Assembly (NCBI GenBank): GCA_950295325.1
Contig: OX485805.1
Span: forward strand, 43,176,758-43,240,757
Length of the DNA: 64,000 nt
Source: Polytrichum commune
Taxonomy: Eukaryota > Streptophyta > Polytrichopsida > Polytrichales > Polytrichaceae
Direction of reading: 5' to 3'
Each line of letters opens with the position of its first letter. Position 1 is the stretch's first letter. Positions 44,563 through 57,200 of the stretch are shown here, one piece after another. Both the position numbers and the translations under genes were made by a program. Below the pieces are notes generated by a model. The model worked only from the letters and a program-made list of their open reading frames with translations. It ran no database searches and was not told the DNA's origin.

Positions 44563-46790
44563 AGGGGTAGAATGATTCTTGTGTAGTCCAAATGGCTAAT
44601 TGTAAAAGTGGTGGCATGAAAAGGATGCAGTGGTAGGCCATATAGGTGTTGTTTCACATCACTTGCGATATCACTTTTGGGTGCCATTGACTTAACCAGT
44701 TTGTGTGAATTTGTATGCGGAGTAGGATGATTTGATGCTCATATTAGGGATACTGTAGTGTACAAATAGGGGGTTTGATTTACTTTCCTCTATGGAAAAA
44801 TGTAACTAGACATTTATAGGGAATAAAATTGCAAATCACCTTACATTCTTCATCATTTCCTCTACTCCATCTCTGAAAAATTTAGGAGCGTCACCATGTT
44901 TTTGAAGTGTTTGCTTTAGGCTCACATACTTTAATAGTGGCATGGTTTTTCTATTAAGAAAAGAGGGGGCGGGTCAAATTTTTTGGTTCTCCACACATGA
45001 CCCAAACCTGAATTTGTGAAAAATGGTTACTTTGTTCACCTTAACTTGAGCATTTTAATTGACTTGAATAGTTTTTTCTTTTTGAAAAATTAGATAGTTT
45101 TTGTATAAATAAAAAGGAAGGCATTATATCTGAATAAGATGTAATTCAATGGCCATTCTCTATCTTGGTATTATATAGTATATCGTTATGCTTGCCTTAT
45201 GTTTAGTGTTTCCATTGATTCCAATGAACTGGATATGGACGCTTAGAATGTCAAATATCTGCATGTTAAGAAAAAGATTTGTGAGTTAATCACGCTTCTT
45301 AGATTTTGAACCTTATTAAAATTTCAATTTTTTTTTAAATTATTGAAAAGCTCTTGACTGTACATGGTTGAAGAATATTTGTTATTTGTCACTATGATGA
45401 TATGGATTGAATTATAAAGTCATTCAAAATCATGCTAAATCATTCAAAATGCGATAGAAAAAATGTATAAGATGTTTACATTAGTCCTCCCACCCATAAA
45501 TTGTCATGATAATAGAAACACCACAAGGCTCACACTCCCTAGAAACTAGAAACTACGTGCGGCCAAAGATAGGGTCCTTTTAATGATGGTATCACAAACT
45601 GAAGAGGTTTAAAAATAAAATAAGCCCCACACAATATGTGACTTTGAGTTCAAAATAATGTAGGGTGTTATAAATTCCATGAAATTAGGTTTATATTGTT
45701 TCTAAGATACCATGGTATTAATTTTTTTTTGCAAAAGGGTTGTAGTTTATGCATTTCCCCTCTCCCGCCCATAGTGGGTGAAAATTTGTCGACAGATGAA
45801 AAATTTGTTTAAGAACGTTGGATGATGGGTTTAGGTTAGGAATGTGGAAGAGATTGGTGTAGGTCATGGCGTTGCAATATGAGAGTTTGGTGTATGCAAA
45901 CAATGAGGTTGGTTTATGTTGCAGGACATTCTAGGTACCCAAGCAAGATCATTGTAAACTCTCTTCAATTTCAAGGTGGATTTCCCTCGATTTCATGTTT
46001 CTATGTCTTCATGTTTCAAATTTTAGCTTTTAGATTTTAGATTTCAAGTCTCTATGTCTTTCAAGTTCCTCTATCTTCTTGTGATTCCACAAGCTCTTCA
46101 TTGTGGTTTCATAGTTTTTGGTGATGTCATGTAAAAGCTAACACTTATTAAAATTTCTACTACTTATAAATAAGATAGGGTGATCAAAATTATGCGGCTC
46201 TTAAATTTATATATAACGATAGGTTGATAGAAAGTACCATCCAGTAGAACTTTAGCTACTTATAGGGTGGAAAATATTCAACGAAGGAAGGTAAATACCC
46301 CCCCCCCCCATTAAATAGGCGGTTCTCGCGTGTGTATACATGAATCAAGTGTAGGTGCACCCCCCGTGTCAAAAACACAATTGCATACATACATGCAACA
46401 CTTGAACACAACCAAACAACATCAGCCTTCTTTGCTAAGCATTCTAGAATTTGTTGGGAGTCATAGACAAAATCTAGGTCAACCTACGTCTTAATGTGGG
46501 ACACTTTTCATATGGAACTTCAGTGGCGGTATCCACAACGGTGCAGATCGAATGTAAGGCTAGAGTTCCCTGCCATTCTCCATCCTTACAACAGATTGAT
46601 GGCCTCCATGTTTTGAAAGGAAGGTAAGTGTCAGAGGGCATGTCTTGTTATAATACTCCAGCTATGATCTCCGATTGAGCTTATCTCTCAAATGCAATTT
46701 GTAGGAACGGAATTCACAACGGTGTAGATAGAATGCAAAACTGTACTTCTCTGATATTTCCTATCTTGATCTCCATGTTTGTAAGGATAC
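44563..46790. other. AT-rich spacer, nothing recognised
   Basis: No conserved reading frame, RNA or element end is seen. A C-run occurs near 46,300. Confidence 0.5.
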
Positions 46791-46793
46791 TAA

Positions 46794-47155
46794 GGGCCGG
46801 TTCACACTATGCCCAAGTCGAGAGGAGAAGCGTCACTTTTCTAGACCAAACTATGTCGAGAGGAGAAGCCTTTGGGTTGAAAAAGTATATTAAAACAATC
46901 CACGGCTAAAAATATTCGGCCTCTCGACGGAAGTTTGGGTCGAGCATTTTGCTCGACCCAAACTTGGCTTGAGAGGCCGAACTCTTGGCGCCATAACTTC
47001 CTAAAAGTGTTGCCACCTAGGCTCTTTTGGAGGCGACGTCCTTTGGACTTCGGCCTCTAGTGTGAAGGCCGAGAGGACGGACTTTGGACATTTATGCATT
47101 TCCATTGGTCCAAATGCTTCTCCTCTCGAAGTTTGGCCATAGTGTGAACCGGCCC
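46794..47155. mobile_element. Tourist/PIF-Harbinger-type MITE, 362 bp
   Basis: Terminal inverted repeats begin GGGCCGGTTCACACTATG and extend imperfectly for about 40 bp. A TAA target duplication flanks it (46,791-46,793 and 47,156-47,158). GGGCC ends with a 3-bp TWA duplication are typical of PIF/Harbinger MITEs. Near its centre is an inverted pair TTTGGGTCGAGCA / TGCTCGACCCAAA (about 46,934-46,962) that contains the copy C half-site. Confidence 0.85.
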
Positions 47156-47159
47156 TAAA

Positions 47160-50100
47160 GTCTTGTTATGAAATTCAAGCATACCCAGCTTCCCAAAAGC
47201 AATACTTTCGGCCACAACATCAAGCTGTTCAAAACCCAAAAACTTCACTGAGCGGATTGTTTGGTTTGGGCAAACCAATGAGGGGGCTATGCATGAGCTC
47301 CACTTTAACTTCGAATGATGTAGTGATGGTTTCCTGACATCATCCTTGTTACATGCCTCCCTTATTAAGCATTTGGAGTTGCTGAAGGCCGTAAGATAAA
47401 ATTCATGTGGGTCATATATTGGGTCATAGCTGCTAGGATATGCAAATCTCGTTGCAGTGGATTGAAAAAGCGCCAAGAAAGCCTATGGTGTTCGTTAGCG
47501 TGTTGTTCACAGAATTCCAGTTCCAGAGCAGTTGTATTGAACCTCTGAATGTTCATGGGACGAGAAAATATCTTTCATGGCAAGAATCACCAATTGCAAG
47601 CTCGCTCATGAAAGAGAAGAAACATACAATCCATGCTAGGAAACCCCAAAAATCGTTATGGCATCCGTAAAGATCCAGGCTACATTTTCCCTTTGTAATC
47701 TGAGGTACCCTTACTTTGAGTAAATGTACCCCATGTATTTCGGAGTGAAAATTTACGTTTTAGGGCAGGGCATTACACAATACTTAATGCATTCAGGTGG
47801 GTGAAGGTGCATCATGGGGAATAAGGACGCTGATTAAAGTATAGGTGTACGTGTTCACCATAATGCACTCCCTTGAATGCATTACTGAAAGTAAAGGTCT
47901 GGGGATGGATTTCAACAGCTCTACTTCGTTGGAGAAACATATAAACCTGATATTTTTTCGTTCTTTGGAATTTGTCCGTCATTTAGTAGAATCCACTCAT
48001 TTCAAGTGACAATGCATTATGATCCATGTAATGTCTACCATATAGTGTTTTACACCACAAAGCTTGTTGTACATGATCTTTATGCAATGCCAATGCATTA
48101 TGGCCTGCGTAATGCTTGATATACAATGCTTTGTGACATTATGCACTTTGTACACAATCTTAATGCAATGGAATGCTCTTCAGCGTCGTGCATTCCATAG
48201 TGCCCAAAAATCTTGGAATGCACTCCCCTCAAGTGATTCTCCTACACGAAATCATGTTATTTAACCTCCGTTTAAACAACCCTTTGCCAAGTCCGCCACA
48301 TGCGAATGGCTCCTTCTACACATATTTCAACAATTTCTCATCTCCCGACATAACCTCTCTCTCTCCACCCCAACCCCTCCACCTTAATTATTCAAAATTA
48401 TGATGCCGCTCAATTAGTTGCCACCTCAACATCCAGATTCCTTTGTTTTGGAATGTCCCGTGACTAGCTTTGTTCACACACAAACATCCGATGGGGGGAC
48501 CACAAGTGGGAATTTTATTTCAACCCAAGTTTCCCTGCACAATCAAATTTTGTAGAACATGGCTCTAAAGAGGTAAATTGCTTCCAGCCAAATTTTCTCC
48601 AGTAGGCCAAAAATCACTTGCAACTTGTAAGGAAATTCCGCATTGAAGTGTTCATCCACACAAAAAATTAAGCAAAACCCAATCTTCTATCAAAAATGTA
48701 AAAATTGAATTTTAAAAAAAAAAAAACAATGACTATCAAATCTGCAGGTTCAAACCAAATTTGAAGAAAGTAGCCTGGACCGAGCATAGGCTATGCGATA
48801 TGGGTAAATTTGGAGCACAAAGGTGCCACCGGTCCTTGATGTTTTATCACGTGGCAGTCTTTTATTTCTTGTGACCCATTCAAATCACACCAAAAAGACA
48901 TTTGTGCAAAACAAATTGGACTACATACTCATTGAATTGTTAACCATTCTAAGCTGAGTGGGCAACTTACATAATTGCGGGATTTAAGTGGTTCATTGAC
49001 AGTTGTGGTAGGAATTTTTCAGATTTTTGAGTTACAATAAAAATATAGTGTGAAAATGAGACGGAAGAACTAGATAATCAATTGACATGTGCTAAGATAG
49101 AGACAATCCTCTAGGAGATAGGAAAAGTTGTGCCTAATAGAGAAAGGCATATGTAGGGAGGATAAAAGGGAAGGGAAAGTAAGCGAAGAGAGAGATTTTT
49201 TGATGAACAGTAAACAGTCTCAGCTCAGGATCTGAGTTACTTCTTTAGGCCTTGGGAGTGATTCCCTGGTCCATAGTCTATCTTGAATTTCCAAATATCT
49301 CCTTGCTCAAGGATTAGTCAATTATCTGAGCATGTGAAGTTGTGCAAAGCCTGTACTTGGATTGTGTATAATGAAATGTGATCACGAGCCGCGTTTGCTG
49401 AGAGACTAATTGTTCTGTCTCTATTTATGTATGATCATTGAAGGACTACAAACAGTTATCACAGGGTGTCTATGGACTGGGAATAAAAGTAGCAAGTCAA
49501 GAGTAAGGGTTGGCTATGGCCAGCCGGTTCAGGTTGAGCCTATAGCCTCACCATAACAGGTCATGAGATTATCCACGTAATTTGGGAAAATACATGAGAT
49601 AATCGACTGACACAAATGTATGGAGCAAATCTGATTTGTCATGAAGGTGCAAATAAGGAGAGAATTGCAGAGGAATGGGCGCGAACACCGCCCTCTCATA
49701 ATTGACGAAGACTAATGAATTCTTTAAGTGCCACCAGGTTATGTAATGAGGAAGTCTAAACAGTTCCAGTAAGACTAGGTGGGAAGTATTGCAGAAGGCA
49801 ACCTTCTTCTACTCTCTGTCTTGTTGATTGATGCACTCAGAACCAGATTGAATTAGGGTAGACCTTAATGAGTATTGAACCTGGTAATCCCTTGCCTTCA
49901 ATATGATGTCTTGGGTAAGAATGAGTAGTCCAAGGTCCGGGTCAATTCCACCCGAAGAGATGGAGGATGAACGGTCAATCGTCTAAGGATCTGAAGGGGA
50001 GCTGAAGTCCAGACCTTTGGAGCATCATCAAAGAGTTCCGAGACATTAAACAAGCAAGTACACTTCATTATATAAAAGGAGTCCCTGAGGGGATTAGGCC

Positions 50101-53100
50101 TAGGAATTTCACTATTTCTTAGAATTGCATATTACTTTGTTTCAAAATAGGTTGGGAAGAATTAAACAACTCATTTTCAATTATTACTTGTTTATTCAAT
50201 CATAATAAGGAAAATGACCTTTCAAGTTACATTAAAATTAATCAAGTAATCTCAAACTATTGTTTAACACCAAAGAGTCCTTGACTTTGGCAATCAGGCA
50301 GTCACAAACTACTTTCCGAGATTATTGACCATGGTTGTGCATGTGCTTGTGCACCGCACTTGGTCCAATTAAAATGAACTCACTCCCAGACTATTGACTG
50401 GAAAATTAGAGCGAGGTGAGTGACCGCCACTTTTGTGTGCACTAACACTGAGGGATTATACCAGTTTTATTCTTTCCACACCAACCAATGTCAGTCCTAA
50501 TCTGAAACAAAGTGTAATAACCCTGGGTTTCCTTTAATAAACCTTATATGAGACACCTAGATGAAATACAAATCACCTTTTAAGTCTACCCTGAGTGATT
50601 CCCTGGGTTTTGATCTTAACCAAAAAATAAACTATAACAATATACCTTGAAAATGATAATAAATTGGGATTAGCTCCAATCCCTTATGGGATTCATCTTG
50701 GCCTCTTCATATAAAATTGTGAATGCAAAAAGTTTTGACATTTTGAATCTAACTAGTATAAGGTAGGAAACATCAAAACGTATCCAAATTAAGCCTATCT
50801 GCCTCACCAAAATAATTATAAAGTTAAGAATATAAGGAGGGGGAAAAAATGGAGAAACAGAAAGAAACGTCATGTAAAGTAGGTAGCCTAAAATGATTAC
50901 TAGCCTCACTACAAGGATCACGTGGTCAAGTCATTGGCATATTGATCAATTTTAAAGGTGGAAATGGTGCATATCATCCGTCTATTTACGTAGTGTCATA
51001 TAGTATAGTGCAGTGGGACGGAACCAATGATGGCACCCACCAACAATGCAACTTTAACTTGAGAAAGTTTGCATATAATTAGAATAATTGCAATCATTAG
51101 CCCAATTAAAAACCGCCTAGTTAATAAGTTTATGTTAGGGTTTGTCATCGTATGGTGTGCGATCTCTCTAGGCTTGCACAACTATGTTAGTGAGGCTAAC
51201 CAAGAATTTTGAACATGAGACTTCACCACTGGCCCAACCACCAAGTCCACCCATGACACATGCACATAATGAGGAGCCTTGTTAACCAATTTATTGAACA
51301 CTTTAAAATTGACATGCTTAAAGTGAGATATCAAGTGGCCATAAAATGAGAGACCGAACTCATTGAGGTACACACCAAGTTCTCCTATTAGTGTGGGCCA
51401 CAATAATAATACTTCCACATCAACCAACTATAAGCTCATTTGACAAGCTCAAATGAGCTCAAAAGTGGTGAATCCCTACCTTGGGAGCCATCTTTGAGCT
51501 CAAATGAGTTCAAAAGTAGTTTCTTACCATGGGAACTATCTCCTCAAAGTCTAAGCATTTCTTTCACATTTAAATGATGTTATGTAAGGGACAATATTCT
51601 TTTATTTCATCACTACTTTTATACATGTATTGACATAGTTCACATCACTAGGCCTTTTAATTGGGGAACATATAGTGGGATGATCATGTGATCTTTATGA
51701 TGTCTTAAATGGCCAAGGATCTATGTCATCATTCATGTAAGTTGAACCCTTATAGCTTTCAAATTTTCTTCTAACAAGTTTGACCCCCAAAGTAGCATCA
51801 CAAACCTTGAATTAGTCCAATGAATTAGATGGGATAAATCAACATAAACTATCACATGATAGGTTTGTACAAACCACCTTACATGGATGGCATGAATCCT
51901 AGGCCACCTTATGTGCTTTCCAATGAATAAATACATATCAAAAAAAAAATTCAAAAAAAAATTATGAGCAACACTTCAACAATTTAAATGAAAATTTACT
52001 TTACTTTAATGGAGTATGTAATACAATTAAAAGAAAATTTCTTTCCTAAAATAGAGATAGGTGGTCTAAAGGTGTGCCTAAAGTGATTGGTGAACTTAGA
52101 TGGTTTGTGACAAATAAGGAGATTACTCTAACATGTTTCATGTTTTGAGTTTTAATTGATGTTCATTCTTGAATTTTGTCCATGGCACTCTTACATTCAG
52201 ACCCATACAACTCACATATGAAAATTATACTTTGGCATTGTAAAAGACAAATCAAAAACACCTTCCCATACTATAATTTGGCTTTTGTGCATATCACCTA
52301 AGAAATGGTCACATTTGGAGAGTCTTATGATGTGTGGTTGGTTTAATCCCTACACGCTTAAGCCTTCACATTTCATTTTCACGCAATTCCAGCACCAATA
52401 TTGACATTTTTTGCTCTGTAGGAAAAAGATGTAGAAAAAACAAGTGTATAGATGTGACCTAGACTACCTTTTATTCTTGCTATGAAAATTTGAAGTCAAT
52501 CAGACCACATCGGCTAGGTTAGATGACATATAACAATTCACTTTATGGGTGGGGCAACCCTAAATATTTTGCAAACTTTCCATTTGATGCCATATTGGTC
52601 AAGGGTGACATTCTCAAAAGTTTGCAATTTGGCCATTTGTATAATGTGCTTGTCAAAGTAGTTGCTCCCAAAAACTTGGATTATTTTAGTGAATTTAGAT
52701 GAGGTTCGTCACCCTCAAAGTTGAAAGCCCAAATATGGACCTAAAAGTTGATTCATCCTTTGACTATGAGAAATCAACCCTTCCACTCAAAATTGACCAA
52801 GTCCGTCCAGTGGAGTCATACGCATATGTCCTCTAAATTTAGCCATTTAATTTATTATAGGACTAAGTTTTGAGCTCCAAATATAGTGCCTACCTAGTGG
52901 ACAGGTGCCAATGGACGCCAATCCAATTGACTTGCCCAAAATAAATGGGCAGTCAGTCAGGTGCAGCCAGGCCCACCCTCCCCCACCGCTAGTCGAGCTC
53001 TTGAATGGCCCGGTGCTAGCTCCCACGTCGAGGGACCTGCATGGGCGGTCAAGGTCTGCTAGCTTACCCATGCATGACCCTAACTTTGCGGTGGGGGTCT

Positions 53101-53140
53101 GCAAGGCTCCTTCCACCCCATATCATATGCTTGCTACTAT
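47160..53140. other. Long gene-poor, AT-rich stretch
   Basis: A minus-strand open stretch at about 47,057-47,556 overlaps the MITE and may be a worn gene fragment, but I do not recognise it. The region 47,750-48,240 repeats 'aatgcatta' and 'ggaatgcac' motifs in both orientations and may be a small foldback insertion. I see no transposon pair, RNA gene or conserved protein elsewhere. Confidence 0.4.
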
Positions 53141-53149
53141 CTACTCTGG

Positions 53150-53325
53150 AGACATGTGTGTGGGAAGATTTTTGGGCGTAATTGGTCAAAATACTTGTGT
53201 TTCCAACCAATACCACTTATATGTTGTAACCTTGAACTTTTCCTTCACTAATTTGAGGCATATTCCATACATTTCTCTAAAATGATGGTTAATTTTCCGA
53301 AAGCCTTCAACTTCAACCAGTTATT
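53150..53325. repeat. Dispersed repeat, copy 3
   Basis: Related to 1,185-1,365 and about 20,090-20,170 through shared 'gtgtttcca', 'tatgttgtaacct', 'cattccatacatt' and 'cttcaacc' landmarks in the same order. Confidence 0.4.
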
Positions 53326-54249
53326 TCTCTAAGCAATTCATCTGTAGCTACACTATTTTGATTAATTGGTGTGGGTTACGATTTGAGTTACACATTGCTA
53401 CAAAATTTTGCTGAGAATGTCTTTTCCTACCTGAATAACATAAGTAGTTAGTATACACACTGACAAATATGATATAACTTAGTTGGTGAAAAATGAAAAT
53501 ATATGTAAAAACGTTATAGCGACACATCTCTCCAAATGGTAACACACATTAATTGGAGAAAATAATGTAGTTGTCGGTTCTCCCCGCTTGTTGTAATCCC
53601 TTTCTTGCAACATGGAGGGAGGTGAAATTATCTCAGGGAGTGCACTATTCATTAAAACCAAGCATCACGTGCGTGCATGCCCCTTATTAAAATACCCCTG
53701 TATACATTTTATTTTTGCTAAAATCAAGCAATATACTTACAAATCTCATTGCTTCAAAATACATTTCCATACGTACACAACGGTCCAAAAACAAATACAG
53801 AAATTGTATATAACATGTGTACAAATGTTTGGAAATGCAAAAATATGGCCCTATTATATGTATAATATCAAATCATGGATTTTTAGTTATAAAGTCGTTA
53901 CTTAGTGGATGAAAAAACACATGATTCTTGGTCCAGGTCTGACTTGAACACGTAAATGCGTACTTTACATATATTTTTCTATAGCCTCATGTATATCTAC
54001 TTCTTGCTTAATAGCAATATGTCTCTTGTACGTACATTTTGTACATGCTTGTTTTAAATAATACCCCTTTTGTGCACCCACGTGTATAAATACAGTACTT
54101 GAACAGTGCACTCCCTGGGGAAATTATCTCATCACATTTGGAAGTGATCACTACGTTGGGAGGGAAAAAATAATGGTTACTAATTCTAAGCCTCCCTAAT
54201 TCTATTTTAATATTTTAAGTTTTGTCAAGTTGACAAAACCTTACAGGAT

Positions 54250-57200
54250 CATTTTCAATGCCCGACATGTCCCAAAATCGAGCTCCTCCAACGCTACGAG
54301 GTTGCTTACAACAACATGGAACTCCTCCAAAGCCTCACATTCAGACAAGTACAACATTTTCAATTTTGTCAAGTTCCCAAAGCTTTCAATGCCCTACATA
54401 TCTGGAAATGGAACTCCTCCAACGCTATCAGGTTGTTTATTCCATCAACAAACTCTTCCAAAGCCTTACATTCTTACATGCGCAGTATTTTGAGTTTCCT
54501 CAAGTTCCCAAAGCTTTCCGGAATTCTTTTCAATGCCCAACATGCCCCGAAATGGAGTTCCTCAAGGGCTACGAGGTTGCTTACTCGAACAGGGAACTCC
54601 TCCAAAGCCTGACATTCAAACATGCGCAGTATTTTCAATTTTGTCAAGTTGCCAAAGCTTTCCGGAATCCTTTTCAATGCCAAACATGTTGCGAAATGGA
54701 CCTCCTCAAGAGCAACAAGGTTGCTTACTCCAATAGGGAACTCCTCCAAAGCCTCACATTCACCCATGCACAGTATTTTCAGTTTTGTCAAGCTGCCAAA
54801 GCTTTCCAGGATCCTTCTCAATACCCGACATCTTGCAAAATGGAGGTTCTTAGGGCTACGAGGTTGCTTACTCCAACAGGGAACTCCTCCAAGGCCTCAC
54901 ATTCAAACATGTGCAACATTTTCAGTTTTGTCAAGTTGGCAAAGCTTTTCGGGATCGTTTTCAATGCCCGGCATGTCCCCGAAATGGAGCTCCTCTAGGG
55001 CTACGAGGTTGCTTACTCCAACATGGAACTCCTCCAAAGCCTCACATTCAGATTTGTACAACATTTTCAGTTTTGTCAAGTTGCCAAAGCTTTCTGGGAT
55101 CCTTTTCAATCCCCGGCATGTCCCAAAATGGAGCTCCTCTAGGTCTACAAGGTTGCTTACTCCTATAGGGAACTCCTCCAAAGCCTCACATTCAGACATG
55201 TACAACATTTTCAGTTTCATTAAGTTGCCAAAGCTTTCTGGGATCTTTTTCAATGCCCGACATGTCCCGAAATGGAGCTCCTCAAGGGCTACGAGGTTGC
55301 TTACTCCAACAGGGAACTCCTCCAAAGCCTCGCATTCAAACATACGCAGTATCTTCAGTTTCGTCAAGTTGCCAAAGCTTTCCGGGATCGTTTTCAATGC
55401 TCGACATCTTGCGAAATGGAGCTCCTCCAAGGCTACGAGGTTGCTTACTCCAATAGGGAACTCCTCCAAAGCCTCACATTCAGACATGTACAACATTTTC
55501 AGTTTTGTCAAGTTGCCAAAGCTTTCCGGGATCCTTTTTAATGCCCGGCATGTCCCGAAATGGAGCTCCTCCAAGGCTACGAGGTTTCTTACTCCAACAG
55601 GAAACTCCTCCAAAGCCTCGCATTCAAACATGCGCAGTATCTTCAGTTTTGTGAAGTTCGCAAAGCTTTCCGGAATCCTTTTCAATACGGGACATCTCCC
55701 AAAATTGAGCTCCTCCAACACTATCAGATTGCTTACTCCAACAGGGAACTCCTCCAAAGCCTCGCATTCAAACATGCGGAGTATCTTCAGTTTCGTCAAG
55801 TTGCCAAAGCTTTCCGGGATCATTTTCAATGCTCGACATCTTGCGAAATGGAGCTCCTCCAGGGCTACGAGGTTGCTTACTCCAACAGGGAACTCCTCCA
55901 AAGCCTCACATTCAGAAATGTACAACATTTTCAATTTTGTCAAGTTGCCAAAGCTTTCAGGGATTGTTCTCAATGCCCGACATCTTGCGAAATGGAGCTC
56001 CTCCAAGGCTATCAAGTTGCTTACTCCAATAGGGAACTCCTCCAAAGCCTCACATTCAGACATGTACAACATTTTCAGTTTTGTCAAGTTGCCAAAGCTT
56101 TCCGGGATCCTTTTCAATGCCCGACATGTCCCGAAATGGAGTTCCTCTAGGGCTACGAGGTTGCTTACTCCAACAGGGAACTCCTCCAAAGCCTCACATT
56201 CAGACATGTACAACATTTTCAGTTTTGTCAAGTTGCCAAAGCTTTCCGGGATCCATTTCAATGCCCGGCATGTCCCGAAATGGAGCTCCTCTAGGTCTAC
56301 GAGGTTGCTTACTCCAACAGGGAACTCCTCCAAAGCCTCACATTCAGACATGTACAACATTTTCAATTTCGTCAAGTTGCCAAAGCTTTCCGGGATCCTT
56401 TTCAATGCTCGACATGTCGCAAAACTTAGCTCCTCCAACGCTATCAGGTTGTTTACTCCAACAGGGAACTCCTCCAAAGCCTCACATTCAAACAAACGCA
56501 GTATTTTCAGTTTCGTCAAGTTTCCAAAGCTTTCCTCGATCCTTTTCAATGCCCGACATCTTGCGAAATGGAGCTTCTCTAGGCCTACGAGGTCGCGTAC
56601 TCCAACAGGGAACTCCTCCAAAGCCTCACATTCAAACATGCACAACATTTTGAGTTTCGTCAAGTTGCCAAAGCTTTCTGGGATCGTTTTCAATGCCCGA
56701 CATGTCCCAAAATGGAGCTCCTCAAGGCCTACGAGGTTGCTTACTCCAATAGGGAACTCCTCCAAAGCCTCACATTCAAACATGTACAACATTTTCAGTT
56801 TCATCAAGTTGCCAAAGCTTTCCGGGATCGTTTTCAATGCCCGACATCTTGCGAAATGGAGCTCCTCTAGGGCTATGAGGTTGCTTACTCCAACAGGGAA
56901 CTCCTCCAAAGCCTCACATTCAGACATGTACAACATTTTCAATTTCGTCAAGTTGCCAAAGCTTTCCGGGATCGTTTTCAATGCTCGACATCTTGCGAAA
57001 TGGAGCTCCTCCAAGACTATCAAGTTGCTTACTCCAACAGGGAACTCCTCCAAAGCCTCACATTCAGACATGTACAACATTTTCAGTTTTGTCAAGTTGC
57101 CAAAGCTTTCGGGGATTGTTTTCAATGCCCGACATGTCTCGAAATGGAGCTCCTCCAGGGCTACAAGGTTGTTTATTCCAATAGGGAACTCCCCCAAAGC

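Noticed and set aside
47057-47556. Minus-strand gene near 47 kb
   Set aside because: The frame runs into the MITE and resembles no family I recognise. It is kept only as a possible worn fragment in the spacer description.
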